Of a DNA stretch of 35,199 nt, positions 1-9,351 are shown one piece after another. Under the pieces are notes generated by a model that made no database searches, was not told the DNA's origin, and was given only the letters and a program-made list of their open reading frames with translations. Both the position numbers and the translations under genes were made by a program. This DNA is from Methanobacteriota archaeon (GTDB taxonomy: Archaea > Hydrothermarchaeota > Hydrothermarchaeia > Hydrothermarchaeales > BMS3B): NCBI GenBank assembly GCA_013152685.1, contig JAADFX010000013.1, positions 1-35,199 of the forward strand, in the 5' to 3' direction. The stretch's first letter is position 1. Every line of letters begins with the position of its first letter.

Positions 1-1029
1 CTCCCCGCTTACAGCACGGGAAATCAGGTTGAAGGGGATGTAGGCGAAGATGTCGCGCGGGGAGAAAAACTCGGCACTGAGGGAGTATATAAGCCCCACG
101 AAGAGGGGCACATAGAAGAGCATAAGTGCTATGTTCGCCTCCTTTAGGCTGCGCGAGTACAGCGCCAGCGCCATCGCCAGGGAGACCACCAGGGCGTTGA
201 CCCCTGCCAGAAGGAGCAGCGCCTCCCACGGCCTTGCCACAGGTATCCCCAGGGCGCCAATGCCCGCCAGCCAGACCACCACCTCCGCGGTCACGAAGCC
301 CCAGAGGGCGATGAATTTCCCGGTGATGAGGCTCCTCCTGGAAAGGGGAGCGCAGAGCATCGCCTCCAGGGTCCTCCGCTCCCTCTCTCCCGCCACCGAG
401 TCCAGCACGAGCCCGCCCGACATGAATATGGGGAAGAAGAGCACCAGCGGGAGGAGGTACGCGAGGAAAAAGCTGGAGAAGCGCTGGCCGCCGGCTCTCT
501 CCACCACCGCCGGCCTGAGGAACACCCTCTCGAGGGTGACCTGGCTTTCCAGGCTCACACCCAGCCTGTCCCTCCTCTCCGCCGCGAGCCTCGAGCTGGC
601 GGCGGCGACGCTCTCCAGGACGGCGTCCTCCGCCACGGAGGCCTTTGCTCCCCCGCCCAGGAACAGGACCACCTGCAGCTCCCTCAGGGAGCTTTCCTGG
701 TACTCCCGGGGAATCAGGAGGTAGGCGTCTATGAGCCCCCGCTCCAGCTCCTCCTCCGGTGGGCTGGAGAAGAAGTAGAGCCTGAGCCTCTCGTTCTCCT
801 CCAGCACCTCCAGCAGAAGCGCACAGTCCTCACCCTCTGCCACGACGCCCAGCGCAGCAAAGCCCTTCATGCTCGGCGACGGGAGCGCCAGATTTCCCGA
901 GGAGAAGGCGCTCGAGAAGGCGGGGAGCAGAGCCAGGAGAAGAAGCGTCTGAAGCGCAAAGGCGACCATGAACTTCCTGTTGCTCACAATCTCCCACAGC
1001 TCCCGCCTGGCAACCAGAAGGGCACCCAA
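1..1029 (-). CDS. ABC-2 type transporter permease (NatB-like), 3' end truncated by window edge
   Basis: Reverse-strand reading gives an uninterrupted hydrophobic protein (LGALLVARRELWEIVSNRKFMVAFALQTLLLLALLP... / ...FFPIFMSGGLVLDSVAGERERRTLEAMLCAPLSRRSLITGKF...), typical of ABC-2 permeases. It lies directly downstream of an ABC ATPase. Probable TTG start at 1029; not in the ORF track because it runs off the window. Confidence 0.85.
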   Translation of the reverse strand, partial: MGALLVARRELWEIVSNRKFMVAFALQTLLLLALLPAFSSAFSSGNLALPSPSMKGFAALGVVAEGEDCALLLEVLEENERLRLYFFSSPPEEELERGLIDAYLLIPREYQESSLRELQVVLFLGGGAKASVAEDAVLESVAAASSRLAAERRDRLGVSLESQVTLERVFLRPAVVERAGGQRFSSFFLAYLLPLVLFFPIFMSGGLVLDSVAGERERRTLEAMLCAPLSRRSLITGKFIALWGFVTAEVVVWLAGIGALGIPVARPWEALLLLAGVNALVVSLAMALALYSRSLKEANIALMLFYVPLFVGLIYSLSAEFFSPRDIFAYIPFNLISRAVSGE

Positions 1030-1031
1030 AA

Positions 1032-1757
1032 CTACCCGCCCCCGGTGTGGTAGGCGAAGACGTCTGCGAGGGTGGGGGACTCAACCCCCAGTGCCTCGAG
1101 CTCGGACTTCAGCTCTGAGGGCTTCCCCAGGGCCACCAGCCTCCCGCGATGGAGTATCCCCATCCTCGAGCACAGCTGCTCCGCCTCCTCCAGGTAGTGG
1201 GTGCACAGCAGCACCGTCTTTCGCCCTTTCAGGCCCGAGACGAAGCTGCGTATCTCCCTGGCGGTGAGGGGGTCCAGCCCCATGGTGGGCTCGTCCAGCA
1301 CCAGAATCTCCGGGTCGTGCAGCAGGGCGCGGGCGATGGAGACCCGCTGCCTCATCCCCTTGGAGAAGGTGGCTATCCTCGAGTCCGCCCTGTCAAGCAT
1401 TCCCACCAGCTCCAGCAGCGCCTCTATCCTGCCATCCGCATCCTCAACGCCGTAGAGGGAGGCGAAGAAGCGCAGAAGCTGCCGGGGCGTCATCCGCTCG
1501 TAGAGGCTCGGCTCCTCGGGGAGGTAGCCTATCCTGCGCTTTACCAGGGTGCCGTTCTCCGCCACATCCATCCCGGCCACAGTCACCCTCCCTGAGGTTG
1601 GCCTGAGCACGCCGCACATAAGACGGATGGCCGTCGTCTTCCCGGCGCCGTTGGGTCCCACCAGAGCGAAGAGCTCCCCCATCTCAATTTCCAGCGTGAG
1701 GTCCCTGAGCGCCACTGTGTGCCCGAACCTCTTTGTTACGCGCTCAAAGCGTATCAT
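1032..1757 (-). CDS. ABC transporter ATP-binding protein (NatA-like)
   Basis: Walker A GPNGAGKTT, signature-like FSKGMRQRVSIARAL, Walker B ILVLDEPTMGLDP. ORF 1032..1781 with the more likely start at MIRFERVTKRFG. Confidence 0.93.
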   Translation of the reverse strand: MIRFERVTKRFGHTVALRDLTLEIEMGELFALVGPNGAGKTTAIRLMCGVLRPTSGRVTVAGMDVAENGTLVKRRIGYLPEEPSLYERMTPRQLLRFFASLYGVEDADGRIEALLELVGMLDRADSRIATFSKGMRQRVSIARALLHDPEILVLDEPTMGLDPLTAREIRSFVSGLKGRKTVLLCTHYLEEAEQLCSRMGILHRGRLVALGKPSELKSELEALGVESPTLADVFAYHTGGG

Positions 1758-1781
1758 CAACCTCCCCCTTAAATCTAACAA

Positions 1782-3302
1782 CTATAACCTCCCCTTCCTC
1801 CTGAGCTGCGCCCGGTACACCTCCCTGAGCCTCTCAATTGTGTCCGCCTCCTCCACGCTCTTATCGCGCCTCAGGCGCCTGACCCGGGCAAACCTCAGCG
1901 CAAAGCCGCTGTCGTACCTGGGGGAGCGCTGCACCTCGTCAAAGGCCACCTCCACCACCAGCGTGGGCACCACTCTCACCACACCTCCCTCCTCCGATAC
2001 CCTGTGCCTGAGGAGCTCCCCGGTTATCTCCTCAAGCATGGCGTCGCTCAGCCCCTTGAAGGTCTTGCCCACCATCAGAAACCCGGAGCTTCCGCGCACA
2101 GCCAGGTGGAGGTTGCTCAGCCAGCGGCGCCTTCTTCCGTGGCCCCACTCAGCGCCCGTGACCACCAGGTCCAGGGTTACGAAGGGCTTGACCTTGAGCC
2201 AGACGTCGCTCCTCCTCCCGGGATGGTAGTGCGCCTCCAGCCTCTTCACCACCACACCCTCATGCCCGGCCTCAACCGCCCTCCTGTAGAACTCCTCCGC
2301 CTCCTCCCTGGAGGAGGTCACTGTGCGCTCCGCGAGGAGCTCCTCCCCTGCAATCTTCTCCAGAAGCCTCCACCTTCCGGCGTAGCTCACCTCCAGCAGG
2401 TCCCTGCCGTTCAGGTGCAGCAGGTCGAAGAGGTACAGCCTCAGCCTGCCGCCACCGGCTAGGGAGCGCATCACGTCCTGAAAGGGCAGGGGCCTGCCCG
2501 CATCGTCCACGGCAACCACCTCGCCGTCCAGCACCGCCTGCTCCGCATCTATCTGCTCCACCAGGGGCACAACTCCGGGAAGGCTCAGCTCCCGCAGGCG
2601 GCGGGAGAATATCCTCACCTCCCCTCCCGCGAGGTGGACCTGGACCCTGGTACCGTCGTACTTGTACTCCAGCGCCACCTCTCCCCTGAGGGCCTCCTCC
2701 AGGCTGGCGGCAGGCTGTGCCATCATCGGCCTTACGGGGGTGAAGAGCCTGATCCTGGGCTCCGGGAGGTGCCCCCCGGCTGCCAGAGCTCCAGCCACTC
2801 CGGCAACATCACCCCGGAGCGCAGCCACAAGCCTGAGCCTTTCCACATCCACATTAAAAGCTCTTGCAACCGCCTCGCTCATGAGCCCCTCGCTCACCCC
2901 TGTCCTCATCTCCCCCAGGATGCATCTCATGAGCCACTCCGCCTCCCTCCTCCCCACCCTGGAAAACAGCCCTGCCAGGAGCCTCTCCTTCCTTTTCCTG
3001 GAGCCGGGCCCCCTGACCCCGGCCACCCGCTGGAGAACATCCCACACCTCGGTGATGCTCACCCGGGAGCCGTTCAGCACGCTCACTGTGGTGCCGGAGG
3101 AGAGCCTCCTCAGGGTTGCCCAGCCCACCTCCAGCGGCGAGCCCCCGGGGCGCTGGCCCAGCAGCAGCCTAACCGCCGGAGCCACCTCCTCAGGCCTCAG
3201 AGAGCTTAGGAAGGCGGTGAGTATCCTGAGCTTCTGCAGGCGGGAGCTTCTGTGGCTGAGCTCCTCTGCCACCTCCACCAGCCTGCGGTAGGGCGTTCCC
3301 AT
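1782..3302 (-). CDS. lig: ATP-dependent DNA ligase
   Basis: Nucleotidyltransferase motif I EYKYDGTRVQVH, plus DGEVVAVD, EGVVVKR and VWLKVKP motifs; archaeal LigI-like N-terminal domain. Confidence 0.95.
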   Translation of the reverse strand: MGTPYRRLVEVAEELSHRSSRLQKLRILTAFLSSLRPEEVAPAVRLLLGQRPGGSPLEVGWATLRRLSSGTTVSVLNGSRVSITEVWDVLQRVAGVRGPGSRKRKERLLAGLFSRVGRREAEWLMRCILGEMRTGVSEGLMSEAVARAFNVDVERLRLVAALRGDVAGVAGALAAGGHLPEPRIRLFTPVRPMMAQPAASLEEALRGEVALEYKYDGTRVQVHLAGGEVRIFSRRLRELSLPGVVPLVEQIDAEQAVLDGEVVAVDDAGRPLPFQDVMRSLAGGGRLRLYLFDLLHLNGRDLLEVSYAGRWRLLEKIAGEELLAERTVTSSREEAEEFYRRAVEAGHEGVVVKRLEAHYHPGRRSDVWLKVKPFVTLDLVVTGAEWGHGRRRRWLSNLHLAVRGSSGFLMVGKTFKGLSDAMLEEITGELLRHRVSEEGGVVRVVPTLVVEVAFDEVQRSPRYDSGFALRFARVRRLRRDKSVEEADTIERLREVYRAQLRRKGRL

Positions 3303-3391
3303 TGCCTCACCGGGATAATTTTATTAGGAAGTGTCAAGTAATTTTTTCCTCGTTACCCCCCGCGCCTACTGAAAAATTGAAGAGGATTTGT

Positions 3392-4177
3392 ATGGACAGA
3401 AGAATAATTTTAATAAGTGTCGCATTCCTACTCCTGCTTTCTGGATGCACCTCAGAGGAGAAGTCCTACGTGAGCACCCCGCCGGGGGAGGTGCAGGACT
3501 TCACCTTCCAGCCAGAGGTTTTTGAGCTCACAATAGGCGAACTCCTGGCAAATGCCTCACAGCTCAGCAACCAGTACGTCACCACGCGGGGCACTGTGCA
3601 GGAGACTGTCTCGACCCAGAGCTACACCTACGCAAGAATAAGCGACGGCACCGGCGAGGTCTGGGTGGCAGGTCCAAAAACTGAGCTCAGCGAGGGGGAG
3701 GAGGTGGTGGTGAGCGCAGCGCTGGTGCTGCTCGGATTCCAGTCGCCCACCCTGAACAAAACCCTGGATGTCATCCTCATGGTGCAGAGCTTCTCCTCGG
3801 GCGAGCCCTACTCCTTCCACGGCACCACCAGCGCACCAGAGCCGGCGAACATATCTGTTGAGAGGCTTCCCGGGGGCTACACCGTGGCCGAGGTGCTTGA
3901 GAGGAGCGATGAGCTCGCCGGCAGCGAGGTGAGCCTGAGGGCGGTGGTGGTGAAGGTGCTCCCCGACATACTCAACAAGACCTGGATACACCTGCAGGAC
4001 GGCAGCGTGACGGGGAAGGGCGAGAGGGAGCTGGTGGTTACCTACACCGGCGGCACTCAGTTTGAGGTGGGCGACCGGGTGGTGGTGAGGGGAGTGGTGG
4101 AGACGAATGTGGACATTGGAGCCGGCTACTTCTTCAGGGTGCTGATTGACGACGCCAGCATAGAGAAGGAGATGTAG
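3392..4177 (+). CDS. Secreted lipoprotein with two OB-fold-like domains
   Basis: Signal peptide and lipobox MDRRIILISVAFLLLLSGC. Two repeated domains (YVTTRGTVQE...YARISDGTGEVWVAG and VSLRAVVVKVLPDILNKTWIHLQDGS...) resemble nucleic-acid-binding/NrfJ-like OB folds. Start chosen at the internal Met before the signal peptide. Confidence 0.75.
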   Translation: MDRRIILISVAFLLLLSGCTSEEKSYVSTPPGEVQDFTFQPEVFELTIGELLANASQLSNQYVTTRGTVQETVSTQSYTYARISDGTGEVWVAGPKTELSEGEEVVVSAALVLLGFQSPTLNKTLDVILMVQSFSSGEPYSFHGTTSAPEPANISVERLPGGYTVAEVLERSDELAGSEVSLRAVVVKVLPDILNKTWIHLQDGSVTGKGERELVVTYTGGTQFEVGDRVVVRGVVETNVDIGAGYFFRVLIDDASIEKEM

Positions 4178-4282
4178 CCTTTTTTACTTTTCCGCCGCTC
4201 TCGGCGAAGTTACATGTGCTCCACAGGAAGATGATGTGCCACAAATGGGCAGGTTTTAAATCAGCCGAGGTGAGGTTAGGTT

Positions 4283-5458
4283 ATGCTCTTTGCGCACATC
4301 GCCGACACCCACCTGGGGTACAGGCAGTACAACCTGGATGAGAGGGAGGAGGACTTCTACGCGGTCTTTGACGAGGCGGTGGACAGGATAATCGAGGCTG
4401 GCTGCGACTTCGTGGTGCACAGCGGAGACCTGTTCGACGAGCCGCGGCCCCACGTCAAGGCGCTGGTGCGCGTCCGGGAGGCGCTGGAGAGGCTGGCGGA
4501 CGCCGGGATAAAGTTCTACTGCATTGCGGGGAACCACGACCTGCTCATGCGCCGCGGAGCCGTGCCGCCGCAGAGGCTGTACCGCGAGGTTGAGTTTCTG
4601 ACGCCGGCAAAGCCTGTGCGCAACCACGGCGGGGTTTTCATAGCCGGCCTGCCCTACTTTTCAAAGATACACCGGAGGGTCCTCCGGGAGAAGCTTGAGT
4701 GGCTTGGCAGGGAGGCGGCGGGGCATGAGGTGAGTATTCTTCTCCTGCACCAGGGGGTGAGGAAGTACTTCACCCTAGAGTACGAGCTGGACCTCCAGGA
4801 CCTCCCGGAGAGCTTCAGCTACTACGCCATGGGGCACATCCACAGGCGCATAGTGGACAGATTCGGGAGAGGTGTGCTCGCCTACCCGGGCTCGACAGAA
4901 GTCTGGAGGGGCGATGAGCTGGCGGAGTACGAGAGGAACGGGAAGGGCTTTTTTGTTGTGGACACCGAGGACATCTCTCCCTCCAGCATTGAGTGGGTGC
5001 GGCTCAGGAAGGTGCGCCCCTTCAGGAGGTTGGTGCTGAGCAGCCCGGCGGAGGTGCTGGAGGCTGCGGGGAAGCTGTGCGATGGGAGGCCGGTGCTCAG
5101 GGTGGAGGTGAGAGCAGGTCAGGAGGCCTTTCAGCGGGTCTACAGGGATATTATGGCGCACCTCTCCCCAAAGGCGCTGTATGTGGATGTGAAGAAGCTT
5201 GTCCCGGAAGAGGAGGGGTCCCGCAGGGTGGAGTCGGGTAGCATAAGCGTCGAGGCACTGATCCTGGAGAGCATGGAGAACCACACCGAGGAGGAGAAGG
5301 CGCTGGCGGTGGAGCTCTTCCGCAGGCTCGCCTCCGGTGAGGTGGATTCGGCTCTTGCGGCTGCGGAGGAGTTCTTTGAGCGGTTGAACTCCCGGGAGAG
5401 AGGGGATGCGCCTCCCGGCGGAGCACGGCGGCAGGTCAGCCTGGAGGGTTTCAGGTGA
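4283..5458 (+). CDS. mre11: DNA double-strand break repair nuclease Mre11
   Basis: Phosphoesterase motifs HIADTHLGYRQYNLDEREEDFY, HSGDLFDEPRP, IAGNHDLL, YAMGHIHRR; immediately upstream of rad50. Confidence 0.95.
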   Translation: MLFAHIADTHLGYRQYNLDEREEDFYAVFDEAVDRIIEAGCDFVVHSGDLFDEPRPHVKALVRVREALERLADAGIKFYCIAGNHDLLMRRGAVPPQRLYREVEFLTPAKPVRNHGGVFIAGLPYFSKIHRRVLREKLEWLGREAAGHEVSILLLHQGVRKYFTLEYELDLQDLPESFSYYAMGHIHRRIVDRFGRGVLAYPGSTEVWRGDELAEYERNGKGFFVVDTEDISPSSIEWVRLRKVRPFRRLVLSSPAEVLEAAGKLCDGRPVLRVEVRAGQEAFQRVYRDIMAHLSPKALYVDVKKLVPEEEGSRRVESGSISVEALILESMENHTEEEKALAVELFRRLASGEVDSALAAAEEFFERLNSRERGDAPPGGARRQVSLEGFR

Positions 5459-7821
5459 TTATTGAGGAGATAGCCCTGAAGGACTTCAGGTCCCACGCTG
5501 AGAGCAGGGTGAGGTTCACCCCCGGGGTAACTGTGATTGTGGGGGAGAACGGCTCCGGGAAGAGCACCCTGCTGGAGGCGGTAAACTTCGCCCTCTTCAA
5601 GAGCTCCCGCCGAGGCTATCCGCTGGACGACCTCATCAGGAGGGGCGCCTCCCTGGCGAAGGTGGACCTAATCTTCCACGCGGGTGGCAGGAGGTACAGG
5701 GTGGAGAGGCGACGGACTCCCGGGAGGGCGGCGGGAAGCGCCCTCTACGAGCTCAGGGACGGCGCACAGGTGCCTGTAGCTAGGGGCGAGGCGCGGGTTA
5801 CCCGCGAGATTGAGCGCATCCTGGGAATGAACTCCGAGGTGTTCACCAGCGCCATATACATTCGCCAGGGGGAGATAGACGCCCTGCTCTCCTTTGAGCC
5901 CGCGGTGAGGAAGAGGCTCATCGGAAAGCTGCTCGGAGCGGAGGACCTTGAGAGAGCCCATGCGGGGATGAGGGAGGTGGTGGCAGCGTTTAAGCAACGC
6001 CATGCGGCGCTTGGGGGCGTTGAGGAGGAGCTGGAGAGGAGCACAGAAGAGCTCCGGGAAAAGCGCGCAGAGCTGCAGCGGCTGCAGCGGCTGCTTGAAG
6101 ACGCCATAAGCGCCCGCGGGAAGGTGGCGGGCTCCCTCCGGGAGCTGGATGAGAAGCTCCTCTTGGTGGAGGAGGGGCTCCGGCTGATGCACCGCCGGCG
6201 GATGCTGGAGGCGGAGATGTCCCACCTGCGGGAGAGGCTGGAGAGGCTCAGCCACTACGCCGCAAGGCTGGAGGCGCTTGGGGAGATGGGGGAGAGGTAC
6301 CTGGCGCTGGAGGAGAGCCTGAGGGAGCTCAGGGAGAAGGAGAAGAGGCTCTCAGTGGTGGAGGCGCTGTACAGGGCCAAGGTAAGGGAGAGGAAGGAGG
6401 CCGAGGAAAAGCTCAGGGAGGTCGAGGACCACATTGAGAAGCTCCTGCGCAGGGTCGGGAAAGCGCTGGGGCTTGCTGCGGTGCCCGCGCCCGGAGAGCT
6501 GGAGGAGGCGCTGCAGCGAAGAGTCGGGGAGCTGGAGGATGCGAAGCACAGGATAAGGCGGGCGATTGAGGAGACCACCAGAGAGGCGGCTAACCTCAGG
6601 GGAAAGGCGAGGGAGGCGGAGAGGGCGCTGAAGGAGCTGCTGGCAGCGCGCAGCTCATGCCCCGTGTGCATGAGCCCCCTGAGCAGGGAGAGGAAGGAGG
6701 AGGTGAGCAGGGAGTACAGGCGGCGCTCGAGGGAGTGGGTGCAGAGGGCGGAGGCCCTGGAGCGGGGGATGGAGGAAAGCAGGGCTGAGCTGAGCTACGT
6801 GGAGAAGAGGCTTGCCGAGGTGAACAGGATTGCCGGCGAGCTATCGGTTGTCAGGAGGAGGGAGGCGGAGCGCCGGAAGCTAAGGCAGCGCTGCGATGAG
6901 CTGCGGGAGGAGCTGCGCTCACTCGAGGAGGAGCGCCGCCGTCTGGCACCTCTGGCTGAGAAGGTGGCGGAGCTGGAGGCGGAGAGGGCGAAGCTGGCGG
7001 GGGTGTACGAGGAGTACGTGGAGGCGAAGGGTTACCTGAGCAGGCACGCCGGCGAGGAGGAGGCGCTTGAACGCAGGCTTGGGGAGGCGGAGGAGGAGCT
7101 GGAGGGCATCGCGAATTCCCTGGCGGAGCTGAGGGAGAAGCTGGGGTGCGAGGTATCGGAGGAGCTGCACAGGGAGCTGCGCGGAAGGCGGGAGGAGCTT
7201 CAGGCGAAGCTCACAGAGCTCGAGAAGGGCATAAGCGCCGGTGAGGAGGGGGTGAGGCGCGTCGGGGCGGAGATTGAGAGGCTGGAGGAGCGCCTCAGGG
7301 TGCTGCGCGAGAAGCTCGCCGAGAGGGAGCGTCTCGAGGGCTTCATCTCCCTGCTGGAGAAAATCCGCGGGCTCTTCCACAGGGACAGCCTCCAGAGGGA
7401 GCTGCGGAGGCGCGCCATACCCCTCATAGAGCGGTACACCCGCGAGGTCTTCGAGGAGTTCAACCTGCCCTACAGCGAGCTAACGCTCAACGAGGACTTC
7501 AGCGTGACCCTCTACGGCCCCCTGGGGGAGGAGAGCGCCGATATGCTCAGCGGCGGCGAGCGCGTGGCTCTTGCACTGGCGCTGCGCCTGGGCATCGCCA
7601 GGGCGCTCTCGGGCTCCGCCCTGGAGATGATAATGCTCGACGAGCCCACTGTCCACCTGGACGCCCAGCGCCGCCAGGAGCTGGTGGAGATTATAAAGCG
7701 CCTCACCTCGATACCCCAGACGATAGTTGTGACCCACGACAAGGAGTTCGAGCAGGCAGCGGACAGGCTCCTGCTGGTGGAGAAGAGGTCAGGCATATCG
7801 CGGGTGGTGGAGGCGGATTAG
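5455..7821 (+). CDS. rad50: DNA double-strand break repair ATPase Rad50
   Basis: Walker A VGENGSGKSTLLEAVNFALF, long coiled coil, zinc hook SSCPVCMSPL, signature LSGGERVALALALRLGIARAL, Walker B MIMLDEPTVHLD. GTG start overlaps the mre11 stop. Confidence 0.96.
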   Translation: MIIEEIALKDFRSHAESRVRFTPGVTVIVGENGSGKSTLLEAVNFALFKSSRRGYPLDDLIRRGASLAKVDLIFHAGGRRYRVERRRTPGRAAGSALYELRDGAQVPVARGEARVTREIERILGMNSEVFTSAIYIRQGEIDALLSFEPAVRKRLIGKLLGAEDLERAHAGMREVVAAFKQRHAALGGVEEELERSTEELREKRAELQRLQRLLEDAISARGKVAGSLRELDEKLLLVEEGLRLMHRRRMLEAEMSHLRERLERLSHYAARLEALGEMGERYLALEESLRELREKEKRLSVVEALYRAKVRERKEAEEKLREVEDHIEKLLRRVGKALGLAAVPAPGELEEALQRRVGELEDAKHRIRRAIEETTREAANLRGKAREAERALKELLAARSSCPVCMSPLSRERKEEVSREYRRRSREWVQRAEALERGMEESRAELSYVEKRLAEVNRIAGELSVVRRREAERRKLRQRCDELREELRSLEEERRRLAPLAEKVAELEAERAKLAGVYEEYVEAKGYLSRHAGEEEALERRLGEAEEELEGIANSLAELREKLGCEVSEELHRELRGRREELQAKLTELEKGISAGEEGVRRVGAEIERLEERLRVLREKLAERERLEGFISLLEKIRGLFHRDSLQRELRRRAIPLIERYTREVFEEFNLPYSELTLNEDFSVTLYGPLGEESADMLSGGERVALALALRLGIARALSGSALEMIMLDEPTVHLDAQRRQELVEIIKRLTSIPQTIVVTHDKEFEQAADRLLLVEKRSGISRVVEAD

Positions 7822-8222
7822 TCAGCCGGTGGTCTTTTTCTCCTGCTGAATGCGCTCTGGAGCAGTAGCCCCACCAGCCCCCAGAAGGCTACCGACACCA
7901 CCACATACACCTGGGGTATCCTTAGAATCCAGGGGATGGTGTAGTGGGCCTGGGGGGAGCTTATGTCTCCCAGATGGAGAATCGCAAGCCGGTAGACCTC
8001 GTCGCCAAGGAAGACAGCAAAGACGTTGAGGAGAACACACGCCTCTCCGGGCCACACCCAGGCGGCGAGCAGGCCCGCCCCGCCCCCGAAGATCAGAAAG
8101 CTCAGGGCTATCTCCCAGCGCGGGAAAATTCCCATCCTGCGGAGGACCACAGTGAGCCCGAGGATCACCAGCCCATAAATCGCCGACAGAAGGAGAAGAG
8201 GCAGCAAAACCTCCGAAATCAT
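7818..8222 (-). CDS. Small multi-spanning membrane protein, unknown function
   Basis: ORF MISEVLLPLLLLSAIYGLVILGLTVVLRRMG... with several hydrophobic segments. Its ATG overlaps the stop of the upstream DUF1786 gene, suggesting an operon. Confidence 0.7.
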   Translation of the reverse strand: MISEVLLPLLLLSAIYGLVILGLTVVLRRMGIFPRWEIALSFLIFGGGAGLLAAWVWPGEACVLLNVFAVFLGDEVYRLAILHLGDISSPQAHYTIPWILRIPQVYVVVSVAFWGLVGLLLQSAFSRRKRPPAD

Positions 8223-9307
8223 CTCTCGCCCCTGCACATGTGCAGCACCATGTCCACAAGCCCAACGGCGCCGGTCATCATCACATCCCCCGCTGGTGAG
8301 GCAAACTCCACCCTGAGGGAGGAGCCCCTGAGCATACCCCTGTTGGGACCTGTGACCATTATTCTCCTGACCCCCTCGATGCCCACTGCCTCGCGGATGA
8401 CGCACCCGTGGCCAGAGTCGTTGTAGACCTCCTCGTTGGTGAGCTCGCCCTCGGCGAACCTGACTATAAGCCGCTCGAGCTTCTCCCTGTTCAGCAGCCC
8501 CGTGTGGTGCTCCATAAAGCCGGAGATGCGGTTGTCCTCATCCACGAGGGCGACGAGGGTGTGCCCGTTGCCGATGTCTATGGAGATGGCGGGACGCTCC
8601 TCAACGCCGTGCAGCGCTCCAACGACTGCGGCAATTTTGGAGTCGGCGATGAAGGGCTTTGCCTCCGTCTCTGCCTCTATCTGACGCCTCACGGCGCACA
8701 TCCGGGTGTAGTACTCCGGGGGCGAGGTGTACCCCAGCTCAAGCAGGTGCCTGCGCCGCCTCACGTGCTCGGCGATCTTTTCAAACCTGAACACCCTGTC
8801 GGAGGTGCCCCTGGGCGCCCTTCCGTGGTCCTGGACAGCCACCGCAAAGTAGTGGAAGCTGAAGGGCTCACCCACCTGCTCCAGCAGGCTGCGGAAGAGC
8901 TCAAAATCTATGTCTCCCGTGCGCAGCCTGGTGACTCCGTTGAGGCCTGCCACCTCCTCCTCGTCCACCACCTCAATCCCCATCTCGCGCACCTGCTCCA
9001 GGTCGTCGCGGACGCTCATCGCCGCCCTGGGGGTCATGAAAACCCTGTAGCCCCTCTTCAGGTGCTCACCCAGCGCATAGGCGAGGGGTCCGCCCCCCAT
9101 CGTCTCCCCGGTGAGAAGCAGGTCGCCCCTCAGCCCCGCTATGCGGGCGGCGAGTATCCGCGTGGGGGAGGGAAGAACCAGCTTCGGGTTGTTCTCGAGG
9201 TTGCGGGTGGAGTCGAAGACCAGCACGTCCTGGGTGCCCATCCCCACGTCTATGGCGAAGATGCGAATCCCCGGCTTCCCGGGCAGGCCTCCGCAGCTGT
9301 GGAGCAT
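8219..9307 (-). CDS. DUF1786 family protein (actin/ASKHA-like nucleotide-binding fold likely)
   Basis: FAIDVGMGTQDVLVFDS and ISIDIGNGHTLVALVDE phosphate-loop-like motifs. Overall architecture recognised as the DUF1786 archaeal family. Confidence 0.75.
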   Translation of the reverse strand: MLHSCGGLPGKPGIRIFAIDVGMGTQDVLVFDSTRNLENNPKLVLPSPTRILAARIAGLRGDLLLTGETMGGGPLAYALGEHLKRGYRVFMTPRAAMSVRDDLEQVREMGIEVVDEEEVAGLNGVTRLRTGDIDFELFRSLLEQVGEPFSFHYFAVAVQDHGRAPRGTSDRVFRFEKIAEHVRRRRHLLELGYTSPPEYYTRMCAVRRQIEAETEAKPFIADSKIAAVVGALHGVEERPAISIDIGNGHTLVALVDEDNRISGFMEHHTGLLNREKLERLIVRFAEGELTNEEVYNDSGHGCVIREAVGIEGVRRIMVTGPNRGMLRGSSLRVEFASPAGDVMMTGAVGLVDMVLHMCRGER

Positions 9308-9351
9308 AGATTAATATTGCACCTTCCCGTAGTAAACATTACTGAGACAAA

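Noticed and set aside
131-724. + strand ORF of 197 aa at the window start
   Set aside because: Ser/Arg/Ala-rich shadow of the minus-strand ABC-2 permease, which reads as a coherent membrane protein.
4283-7821. HerA-NurA end-resection partners next to mre11-rad50
   Set aside because: Flanking genes are an OB-fold lipoprotein and a small membrane protein; no herA or nurA is encoded in the window, so no four-gene repair operon is claimed.
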